Positions 1 through 6,224 of a stretch of 6,714 nucleotides of DNA are shown in pieces. This DNA comes from Flavobacteriales bacterium UBA4011. GTDB lineage: Bacteria > Bacteroidota > Bacteroidia > Flavobacteriales_D > Crocinitomicaceae. The stretch's first letter is position 1. Every line of letters starts with the position of its first letter. The translations under genes and the position numbers were made by a program. The notes under the pieces are model-generated. The model was not told the DNA's origin and ran no database searches. It saw only the letters and a list, made by a program, of their open reading frames with translations. The stretch covers positions 3,351 to 10,064 of the forward strand of contig DGBF01000024.1 of the NCBI GenBank assembly GCA_002384725.1. Direction: 5' to 3'.

Positions 1-129
1 TTATTTTTAATGAAGTTCAAAAATAGACATGTAAATTGAGAAGTAAAAGACTGAAACCGCCATTTTGCGTTACCAAATTGTTATCATTTACAGCGCTTCT
101 GGGAACTAAAAACGAAACCTAATGTCGAA

Positions 130-459
130 TCAATATCTCGCCAACAACTTTAAAGAAACCTTGTATGTTGCAGTGTACATCAATCCTTCTTGAGTATGGT
201 TAAAAGTCGAGAAAGCTTTTTCGTACCAAGCAGAATCCGTTGCTTTTTTACGTAAATCTTCGTGATGCGAAGCCCCATATGTTTCACCATCAAGGAATGC
301 TTCAATGGTATAAATTCCAATACCATAATATTCACAACGCTCCAAAAGAACTTTAAAATCTTCTTGATTGAACTGATGAACTTGAGGTTCAGTATTTGAT
401 GCTATTGCACTTTTTAGACCTTTAAAAACGTGTTCCTCGAGAAATTGCTGTTGTTCCAT
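130..459 (-). CDS. Small uncharacterised cytosolic protein, 109 aa
   Basis: I do not recognise this family. The frame is open back to a TTG at 498, which would give 122 residues, but I choose the ATG at 459. That TTG lies inside a likely -33 promoter element, and a good -7 box (473-466) sits between the two candidate starts. The 109-residue product begins MEQQQFLEEHVF and ends LLARY before a TGA. It has no signal peptide, membrane segment or lipobox, so it is probably cytosolic. It is rich in charged and aromatic residues. A central tract, CEYYGIGIYTIEAFLDGE, precedes a histidine/acidic stretch (HHEDLRKK) and a WYEKAF helix-like segment. No catalytic motif is evident. The composition reads as a real protein, and codon use resembles its neighbours. 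It appears to be a single-gene unit downstream of the lipocalin remnant. Its function is unknown. Confidence 0.7.
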   Translation of the reverse strand: MEQQQFLEEHVFKGLKSAIASNTEPQVHQFNQEDFKVLLERCEYYGIGIYTIEAFLDGETYGASHHEDLRKKATDSAWYEKAFSTFNHTQEGLMYTATYKVSLKLLARY

Positions 460-465
460 ATGGTG

Positions 466-499
466 CAAAGGTAATTGATAAAGTAGTAAATGATTCAAA
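466..499 (-). promoter_or_regulatory. Bacteroidota-type promoter for the 109-aa gene
   Basis: Read on the minus strand, TTTG at 499-496 is followed after 22 bases by TACCTTTG at 473-466. This is an exact match to the TAnnTTTG -7 box of Bacteroidota primary-sigma promoters, with a spacing inside the range reported for Flavobacterium (TTG-N17-23-TAnnTTTG). Only six bases separate the box from the ATG at 459, so the predicted transcript starts at or within a few bases of the start codon and is leaderless or nearly so. Boxes and spacing are seen directly; promoter activity is inferred. Confidence 0.5.
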
Positions 500-589
500 A
501 TGACGTATCAAACATGCTCTGCAAAGGGAATAAAAATATTTACCTCAAAAGCACATTGTATAAAGTTGAAGAATTTAGTGAGAAACTAC

Positions 590-896
590 TTATTCTGCTG
601 GAATTTCATTGTGCCCTACCCATACTAATTCGTCAGTTTTAAAACCAATCTCTTTGGCTTTCGCAATAAAACCCTCTTTAACATCCTGTGGAATTGTAGT
701 TTCTCTTTAGAGAATCCACATATAATCTAGATTATTGCCTAAGACCAAAGCGTATTGGTAAATCTGGATCAATTGCAATCACATTGTAACCGGCATAAAA
801 TGGGCCGAAAAAAGAAACTTTCAAATTTGCGATGTTTGGATCGTTGAGAAATTTCGCTTTACCAATATACTTTGCTGCCATTCTTTCGTGACGTAA
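590..896 (-). pseudogene. blc: Blc-type outer-membrane lipocalin, 5'-truncated and broken
   Basis: Reading the minus strand from 896 gives the C-terminal half of a bacterial lipocalin. It includes GKAKFLNDPNIANLKVSFFG, then PFYAGYNVIAIDPD, the block the family has in E. coli Blc as LKVSFFGPFYGGYNVIALD. One extra T near 761 then shifts the frame. The next frame continues YQYALVLGNNLDYMWIL, hits an in-frame TAA at 709-707 where the family normally has serine, and resumes RETTIPQDVKEGF to VWVGHNEIPAE and a TAA at 592-590. The N-terminal half is missing, including the signal peptide, lipobox and GxW motif. The stop of the DUF4249 gene lies only 12 bases upstream of the remaining frame. Intact Blc proteins are about 170-180 residues; about 95 codons remain here. 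Three independent lesions make this a decayed gene. The family binds lipids at the outer membrane. Confidence 0.88.
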
Positions 897-908
897 TTAT
901 ACCTCTGA

Positions 909-1874
909 TTAAGGTGCACAAACCAAGGTGTCCCAACTAACAGAGTAACCCAACCAAGCACCCAGAGCTCCTCCCTTGATATTCGTTTTTACATTTGTAG
1001 GAACCGCAAATGGATTACCGCCATTGGTCAATTGTATGTATTTATCATATAAAAACCGATGCGCATCGCGATCCAAACTTGAAAATCGAACGGCAACGGT
1101 ATCACCGATTTTATAGTACCCTTTCACATTTTCCGGGACGGTTGCATCGCTAAAACTTTGTGGATTGGTGTATCCAAAGTCGAAATTAGTACCATCAAAA
1201 AACTCATCATTGTTGGCTGGATTGAAAATCGGCTCGTATAAATTGTCTTTTTCTTCACTGTTGACCATATTGATGCGTTTCACCTCCATGAAATAACCGT
1301 TGAATTGATTGGGCGGATCAGTAAGGTTTGCCCAACCGAAACCGTATTCCGAAAGTCCACTATCCTTTTTCCAGAAGAGTGAATTCAGGTCGACTTTCGG
1401 CACAATTTCGGTAACTGCATTGTAAGTTTGGCCATCCACTTCTACTTTTAGTGTATACGTTTTTCCTATTTCGCCCCAAATATCTGTATCGAAGGTGGTG
1501 TAGGCGCAAAAGTTTACATTCACCAACTCTGATGCAGGAATTCCGAATAAATTCTCTAATAAAACTTCACTGCCAGAAGGAAGATTGTCACTGCATATTT
1601 CGTCTAATACAACCGTTTTAACTCCATTTGAAACTGTCACTTTTGCTCCTTTAACAAACGTCGCTAAATAGGCTTGCAAATCAGTAGGCGCATAAATATC
1701 TTGAGATTTCGAAAGCAAAACAAAAGGTGGTGAATTTTGCTCAATTCTACCGTCTATAACCAATTGCTCCTCATACCCGGGTATGTCGATAATGACTTCT
1801 TTGGTACATGAATTCAATACCATAGCCAACAAAACGAATAAAAATAATATCTTTTTCACCTTCCTAAAATTCAA
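909..1874 (-). CDS. DUF4249 family lipoprotein, partner of the TonB-dependent receptor
   Basis: This is a Bacteroidota outer-membrane lipoprotein of the DUF4249 family, found beside TonB-dependent receptors and presumed to help capture or process their ligand. Residues 1-23 (numbered from TTG) form a lipoprotein signal: KVKK, a hydrophobic run, then the lipobox LNSC with lipidated Cys23, followed by TKE. The mature part opens with the beta-rich EEQLVIDGRIEQ typical of the family and ends PTNVKTNIKGGALGAWLGYS, its conserved C-terminal signature, so the 321 residues look complete. Cys94 and Cys123 might form a disulfide. Start choice is uncertain. The longest frame starts at TTG 1874, overlapping the receptor gene by 11 bases. 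A GTG at 1859 lies four bases after the receptor stop, would give 316 residues beginning MKKILFLF, and fits stop-restart coupling at least as well. Both starts keep the signal peptide. Co-transcription with the receptor is near certain. Confidence 0.88.
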   Translation of the reverse strand: MNFRKVKKILFLFVLLAMVLNSCTKEVIIDIPGYEEQLVIDGRIEQNSPPFVLLSKSQDIYAPTDLQAYLATFVKGAKVTVSNGVKTVVLDEICSDNLPSGSEVLLENLFGIPASELVNVNFCAYTTFDTDIWGEIGKTYTLKVEVDGQTYNAVTEIVPKVDLNSLFWKKDSGLSEYGFGWANLTDPPNQFNGYFMEVKRINMVNSEEKDNLYEPIFNPANNDEFFDGTNFDFGYTNPQSFSDATVPENVKGYYKIGDTVAVRFSSLDRDAHRFLYDKYIQLTNGGNPFAVPTNVKTNIKGGALGAWLGYSVSWDTLVCAP

Positions 1875-4275
1875 AATTCCACGTTACACTTGGGATGATC
1901 GGAAACAAAGTAACCTGTTTCACTTTCACCTGAAAATCCCCTTCGAAAACACTGCCGTCATTGTCAACGTATAAGAAAAATGGGTTCGCTCTGTTATAGA
2001 CATTGTATATGGAGAACGACCAATTGCTGCGGAATCGTTTTTTTACTTCTACCTCATCTCCGTTTTCATTGGCGATTGTTTTCATTGGTTTATCAAATAA
2101 AGTTGCCGAAAGATCCAATCGATGGTACGGTGCCATACGGGTTGAATTTCGATCTCCATACTTGAACAACAAATCTTGATTTTGGATATAATAACTTTCG
2201 GGCAATGTCAAAGTACTACCTGTGGCATAAATAAAAGCTGCTCCAAATGTCCACCGGTCGCTCAATTTATAACTTCCCACAACAGAAACATCATGTCGCC
2301 TATCATATTTAGAAGGGAAATAATTACCCTCATTAATTTCAGTAAACTTGCGTTCCGTTTTGGCCAAAGTATACCCAATCCAACCCGTCAATTTTCCAAT
2401 ATTTCGTTTGATAAAAAACTCAATTCCATAGCTTCTACCCTTACCGAAAGTTAGTAAATTGTCAGTATTATCGCTCACATTTTCACTAGGTTGAGAGCCA
2501 TCTTTGTACTCAATCAAATTTTTCAAACCTTTGTAATAAGCTTCCACCGAGGTTTCCCATTTGTCATTTTTGAAGTTTTTAAAATAACCGACGGTGGCTT
2601 GATACCCTTGCTGCGGTTTGGCAATATCGGTCGTGGGGAACCAAATATCGGTTGGCAAAGAAACAGCACTTAAAGAAGTAAGGTGAACGTATTGATAATG
2701 GTACGTATACGCCGCCTTAATACTAGACGTTTTGGTTAACATCAACCGACCTCCAAAACGTGGCTCTAAACCATCATATGATTGAATAATATCGCCCTTT
2801 TTGTATACAATCGTCGAATCAGGATTCGATAAATCTGTTTTGATATAACGTGTAAACGGTCCTGTAAATTGATACATACTATATCTCAGACCAACATTCA
2901 ATTTTATTTTTTCATTGAGGTCAAATTCGTCTAAAGCGTATACTGCCGATTCATGACTGCGTAATTTTTGTGCCAATCCTGTATCGAATACCACATCGTT
3001 TTGTTGAGCTGTAACACTAGATGGAACGAAGGTGTGATTTATATACTCTGCACCCCATTTTATTTTATGTCGCGTGTTTGGGAAATAAGAAAAATCTACT
3101 TTGCCACTGTAATCCCGGATTCCAGATTTCAATTCGAACGAAAACTCATCTTGGTCTGACCCAAAGGCAAAGAGATAATCGGTAAATGTAGCGGTGACAT
3201 TCATAAACAATTTACTAGATATGATTCTGTTCCAGCGTATGGACCCAATGCCATTTCCCCATGGCATGCGCACCGTAAAGTCATCTTCCTTATTTCCAAA
3301 AATAAATTTGTCTTTTCCGTAATATCCGGCCACAAATAACTTATCCTTTGGACTCAGTCTATAATTTGCCTTGAAATTGAAATCGTAGAAAAAATAACTT
3401 GATCCAGCAAAAGGAGAATCATCTGAAATAGCGGCTTTCATGATTACGTCAATATATGTTCTTCGCGCCGAAGCGATGAAAGAGCCCTTCCTTTTTTTTA
3501 TCGGACCTTCCGCTGTTATCCGAGAAGAAATCAATCCCAATCCACCTTTTACACCGAATCGCTTGTTGTTTCCTTCGTTCATCGTTACCTCCAAAACAGA
3601 CGACATTCTTCCTCCGAAATTGGCAGGTATTCCACCTTTCGTGAGATTTACACTTTTTATCGCATCGACATTAAATACTGAGAAAAACCCGAATAAGTGA
3701 GCTGCATTGTATACAACGGCTTCATCCAATAAGACCAAGTTTTGATCAGGGCCACCACCACGAACATAAAAACCCTGTCCGCCTTCTGTAGCGCTATTTA
3801 CACCCGGTAAAAGTTGAATTGTTTTTATCACGTCCACCTCCCCAAAAAAAGCAGGAAGGGTCTTTATTTTTTCGACTTCCAGTTGAATTTGGCCCATTTT
3901 AGTCGACTCAATATTTTCTCCTTTTTTGGCATTCACGATAACCTCTTCAATGTTCAAAGTTTTGTCACCTATCTCTACGTCTAATTGTTTGTTTTCGAGA
4001 AGTTCAACCTCCATTACCGTTTTGTCAAGCCCTGTTGCACGAAATTCAATGAGATATTTTCCTTTTGGAACATTCAATGAATAGAAACCATAATTGTTGG
4101 TTAATGCTCCAATGCCTATACTTGGGATATATGCCTTAGCACCAATCAAAGCTTCTCCATCAATGACGGAAGTCAAGTAGCCTGACAAAGACACTTTTTG
4201 CTGCGTAGTATCCGTTTGTGAATTGACTGAAAAAGCAAGAAGTACCGCTAGTAGGCAAATAGCTATGAATCGCAT
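1864..4275 (-). CDS. TonB-dependent outer-membrane receptor with CarboxypepD_reg-like domain
   Basis: This is an outer-membrane active transporter that takes up a ligand using energy from TonB-ExbBD. The 803 residues begin with a signal peptide (MRFIAICLLAVLLAFSVNS, cleavage likely near residue 19-20). A carboxypeptidase-regulatory-like beta-sandwich follows at about 28-115 (VSLSGYLTS, GALTNNYGFYSLNVPKGKY). The EEVIVNAKK stretch at about 110-118 resembles a TonB box. The plug domain spans about 130-235 (IKTIQLLPGVN, GFYVRGGGPDQNLVLLDEA, GGIPANFGGRMSSVLEV). The beta-barrel runs from about 240 to the C-terminus, which ends in phenylalanine (WNFEF) as outer-membrane barrels do. The length fits a receptor of this class and is shorter than SusC-type proteins of about 1000 residues. 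No SusD-like partner is present; the DUF4249 gene overlaps its end instead. The ligand cannot be inferred. ATG 4275 is preceded by an A-rich leader and a good promoter. Confidence 0.95.
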   Translation of the reverse strand: MRFIAICLLAVLLAFSVNSQTDTTQQKVSLSGYLTSVIDGEALIGAKAYIPSIGIGALTNNYGFYSLNVPKGKYLIEFRATGLDKTVMEVELLENKQLDVEIGDKTLNIEEVIVNAKKGENIESTKMGQIQLEVEKIKTLPAFFGEVDVIKTIQLLPGVNSATEGGQGFYVRGGGPDQNLVLLDEAVVYNAAHLFGFFSVFNVDAIKSVNLTKGGIPANFGGRMSSVLEVTMNEGNNKRFGVKGGLGLISSRITAEGPIKKRKGSFIASARRTYIDVIMKAAISDDSPFAGSSYFFYDFNFKANYRLSPKDKLFVAGYYGKDKFIFGNKEDDFTVRMPWGNGIGSIRWNRIISSKLFMNVTATFTDYLFAFGSDQDEFSFELKSGIRDYSGKVDFSYFPNTRHKIKWGAEYINHTFVPSSVTAQQNDVVFDTGLAQKLRSHESAVYALDEFDLNEKIKLNVGLRYSMYQFTGPFTRYIKTDLSNPDSTIVYKKGDIIQSYDGLEPRFGGRLMLTKTSSIKAAYTYHYQYVHLTSLSAVSLPTDIWFPTTDIAKPQQGYQATVGYFKNFKNDKWETSVEAYYKGLKNLIEYKDGSQPSENVSDNTDNLLTFGKGRSYGIEFFIKRNIGKLTGWIGYTLAKTERKFTEINEGNYFPSKYDRRHDVSVVGSYKLSDRWTFGAAFIYATGSTLTLPESYYIQNQDLLFKYGDRNSTRMAPYHRLDLSATLFDKPMKTIANENGDEVEVKKRFRSNWSFSIYNVYNRANPFFLYVDNDGSVFEGDFQVKVKQVTLFPIIPSVTWNFEF

Positions 4276-4304
4276 TAGTTGCGTATTTTTTTTTGTATTT
4301 TATT

Positions 4305-4336
4305 CAAAGTTAAACAACCCACTTCTTAGGTTACAA
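4305..4336 (-). promoter_or_regulatory. Bacteroidota-type promoter for the receptor/DUF4249 operon
   Basis: On the minus strand TTG (4336-4334) is followed after 21 bases by TAACTTTG (4312-4305), a perfect TAnnTTTG -7 box. Transcription would start near 4298-4300, leaving a leader of roughly 25 bases that is almost all A and T, including nine consecutive A residues (4294-4286), with no Shine-Dalgarno sequence. A-rich leaders of this type are normal in Bacteroidota. The site also matches the architecture of the promoter at 499-466. Confidence 0.55.
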
Positions 4337-4397
4337 CTTTTATATGTTTATTAAACTATTGACACTTTAAATTGTTTAAATTGATAATAAAGAACGT

Positions 4398-5816
4398 ATG
4401 AAAATATTATTAACGGGTGCAAATGGTTATATCGGCAAAAGAATCCTACTAGATTTACTTTCCTCAGGTCACCATGTCGTCTGCTGCGTCCGTGATAAAA
4501 ATAGATTTACGATACCTTCCTCTTTCGAAGAAAATATTTCTGTTATCGAAGTTGATTTCCTTAAAGCGGAAACTCTAGAAAAGATACCTAGCGACATACA
4601 AGGCGCCTATTATCTAATGCATTCCATGTCATCTGAAACAGATTACGCGGAAAAGGAAAAAATCACTGCCCTTAACTTTCAAAAATCTCTTAGCAAAACC
4701 TTGTGTGAGCATGCTGTCTACCTAAGTGGTATTATCAATGAAGAGTCGTTATCAAAGCACCTTAGCTCAAGAAAAATGGTGGAAGAAGTCTTAAGCGAGG
4801 GAACATATCATTTGACGACGCTTAGAGCAGGAATAATAATCGGTTCAGGGAGTGCTTCTTTCGAAATAATTCGAGACCTAGTGGAAAAACTACCCATTAT
4901 GATTACTCCAAAATGGCTGCAAACTAGATGTCAACCCATTGGAATTACGGATGTAATTACCGCTTTACACCGGACTCTTTTCAACAAGGAAACGTATAAT
5001 CAAAATTTTGACTTAGGGGGGCCAGACATTCTAACTTACAAGCAAATGCTACTCTATTTTGCAAAAGCTAGAGGCCTAAAGCGAAGAATAATTACGGTAC
5101 CAATTATGACGCCGAGACTTTCTTCTTATTGGCTTTATTTTGTTACTTCCATCTCTTTCAAATTGTCCAGTGCGCTTGTAGAGAGCATGAAAGTAGAAGT
5201 GGTATGCAGAAACAATGACATCCTTAAACTTATTGATTTACAACCCATTTCTTATGAAGAATCTTTAAAGAGAACCTTAGTGCGTCTGGAGAGTCCTGCG
5301 ATAATTTCTTCTTGGAAAGATTCACTCATCAGTGGCACATTTGATAAAAACTTAAGTGAATTTATAAATGTACCTGCTTTTGGATGCTTTAAAGATCATA
5401 GAAAAAGACAATTCAATAACCGAGAAGCCACGGTAAATAAAATTTGGAAAATCGGTGGGAAATCGGGCTGGTACTATGGCAATTGGTTGTGGAAAACAAG
5501 AGGATTCATTGATAAGCTCTCCGGCGGTGTTGGCTTACGAAGGGGAAGAACAAACGACGAATCTTTGCATGTGGGTGATGCCGTAGATTTTTGGCGGGTG
5601 CTATACGCGAATCAGGAGGAGGGACGCTTACTTCTTTTCGCAGAAATGAAATTGCCAGGTGAAGCATGGCTTGAATTTAGAATTGAAAAAGGATATTTGG
5701 TTCAAACCGCCACTTTTCGGCCACGAGGACTAATCGGACGTCTGTACTGGTATCTAGTGCTTCCGTTTCATGGGTTTATATTCAAAGGAATGCTCAAAGA
5801 ACTAAGCATCAAATAG
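4398..5816 (+). CDS. YbjT-like SDR family NAD(P)-binding protein with DUF2867 domain
   Basis: This is an atypical short-chain dehydrogenase/reductase fused to a C-terminal DUF2867 domain, the architecture of E. coli YbjT (476 residues; 472 here, so complete). The N-terminus has the Rossmann glycine motif TGANGYIG (residues 6-13). CVRDKNRF follows beta-2, where the basic residues would suit NADP, though this is inference. YLSGIINEESL (about 108-118) and LRAGIIIGSGSASFEIIRDL (about 142-161) are family-defining blocks, followed by TRCQPIGITDV and FDLGGPDILTYKQML. The DUF2867 part, about 340-472, carries KIGGKSGWYYGNWLWKTRG, a GDAVDFWRVL block and a hydrophobic, probably membrane-associated end (LIGRLYWYLVLPFHGFIF). 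It lacks a signal peptide and is likely cytosolic or peripheral. The substrate is unknown in this family. ATG 4398 starts right at the glycine-motif strand, as in homologues, after an A-rich leader. It is divergent from the receptor operon. Confidence 0.93.
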   Translation: MKILLTGANGYIGKRILLDLLSSGHHVVCCVRDKNRFTIPSSFEENISVIEVDFLKAETLEKIPSDIQGAYYLMHSMSSETDYAEKEKITALNFQKSLSKTLCEHAVYLSGIINEESLSKHLSSRKMVEEVLSEGTYHLTTLRAGIIIGSGSASFEIIRDLVEKLPIMITPKWLQTRCQPIGITDVITALHRTLFNKETYNQNFDLGGPDILTYKQMLLYFAKARGLKRRIITVPIMTPRLSSYWLYFVTSISFKLSSALVESMKVEVVCRNNDILKLIDLQPISYEESLKRTLVRLESPAIISSWKDSLISGTFDKNLSEFINVPAFGCFKDHRKRQFNNREATVNKIWKIGGKSGWYYGNWLWKTRGFIDKLSGGVGLRRGRTNDESLHVGDAVDFWRVLYANQEEGRLLLFAEMKLPGEAWLEFRIEKGYLVQTATFRPRGLIGRLYWYLVLPFHGFIFKGMLKELSIK

Positions 5817-5837
5817 AAAAAACTCTAGATTTTTCTA
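5814..5837 (+). terminator. Weak hairpin at the end of the YbjT-like gene
   Basis: The arms TAGAAAAA (5814-5821) and TTTTTCTA (5830-5837) are perfect complements around an eight-base loop that itself contains the palindrome TCTAGA. The left arm includes the stop codon of the YbjT-like gene. The stem has only one G-C pair, so it is weak as an intrinsic terminator, although the position immediately after the stop fits one. The T-rich right arm would be part of the stem rather than a trailing U tract. Confidence 0.3.
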
Positions 5838-5960
5838 TTTACCAAAACTTTAATCCAGTTTTTCAGGCATAACATACTGATGAACATACACAAAAGTCTA
5901 TTACGATGTTACACCTCGTTTTGGTACTGTTTTTGAACTGAAGTATCTGTTCTCAAGAAA
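5838..5960 (+). other. Noncoding stretch before the broken small frame
   Basis: These 123 bases, with the hairpin before and the damaged frame after, make up a region of about 400 bases without an intact recognisable gene. All frames carry stops or only very short runs; the longest ATG frame here is 18 codons. I found no exact TAnnTTTG box on either strand that would serve as a promoter for the channel. Any promoter for the downstream pair is therefore degenerate, or transcription reads through from the YbjT-like gene. Confidence 0.4.
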
Positions 5961-6224
5961 TTGAAAGGTATAAAACGAGTCATATCTTTTACAACTGCAT
6001 TGATATTTCTAGTATTATCAACTATTTCATTGGCTAAAATCTTACCTGGTTCGGCTGAATACATGGATGAATTATCTCCCGTATTTAATGCGATAGTTGA
6101 CGCAGGGTAAACTCGGAGTTATTACGAAAACAAAAAAAACTACGCAGAAGGAAAAGCCGAATTTGAAAAAATACCACAAGAAGCCTTTATACATACTTCG
6201 AAAAACTTTATCTTTAGGTCATGA
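5961..6224 (+). pseudogene. Small exported-protein frame interrupted by an in-frame TAA
   Basis: I do not recognise this family. From a TTG at 5961 the frame reads LKGIKRVISF, a hydrophobic run and STISLA, then KILPGSAEYMDELSPVFNAIVDAG, and stops at TAA 6108-6110. The same frame continues protein-like without any further stop (TRSYYENKKNYAEGKAEFEK to NFIFRS) to a TGA at 6222-6224. The first part looks like a signal peptide with a cleavage site after SLA, so the product would be exported. The second part is charged and helical and has no ATG, GTG or TTG of its own, so it could not be translated independently. The frame lacks an ATG start. Its terminal TGA overlaps the channel start codon as ATGA, the classic coupling arrangement, which supports the full 87-codon frame having once been a gene. 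A simple CAA, AAA or GAA to TAA change would explain the break. A genuine 49-residue peptide ending at 6110 is the alternative. Confidence 0.5.

Noticed and set aside
1..129. Possible short minus-strand frame of 18 codons beginning MAVSVFYF
   Set aside because: Too short, no homology recognised, and no promoter box. The stretch holds no strong hairpin and looks like ordinary intergenic DNA.
3491..3500. Run of eight A residues on the coding strand of the receptor (AAAAAAAAGG), a possible frameshift site
   Set aside because: The zero frame codes for a normal KKRK loop and the barrel continues in frame. The -1 frame ends after about 14 codons, so no functional alternative product is seen.
1783..3700. 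Several open frames of 60-92 codons on the plus strand across the receptor and lipoprotein genes
   Set aside because: They lie antisense to well-supported coding sequence and have no recognisable domains or promoters.
4366..4380. TTTAAA-TTG-TTTAAA symmetric element before the YbjT-like gene, a possible operator
   Set aside because: Each half is itself a simple AT palindrome, and such patterns are frequent in a region this AT-rich.
4359..4388. TTGACA followed after 18 bases by GATAAT upstream of the YbjT-like gene, resembling an E. coli sigma-70 promoter
   Set aside because: Bacteroidota primary sigma does not use this consensus, the region is extremely AT-rich, and the start would leave almost no leader. 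No exact TAnnTTTG box was found on the plus strand here, so the true promoter remains unassigned.
5879..5935. 18-codon plus-strand frame beginning MNIHKSLL
   Set aside because: Too short to support and lacks any upstream signal.
5915..5979. Inverted repeat CTCGTTTT (5915-5922) and AAAACGAG (5972-5979)
   Set aside because: The arms are only 8 bases long and 49 bases apart, which is expected by chance, and the second arm lies in the damaged small frame.
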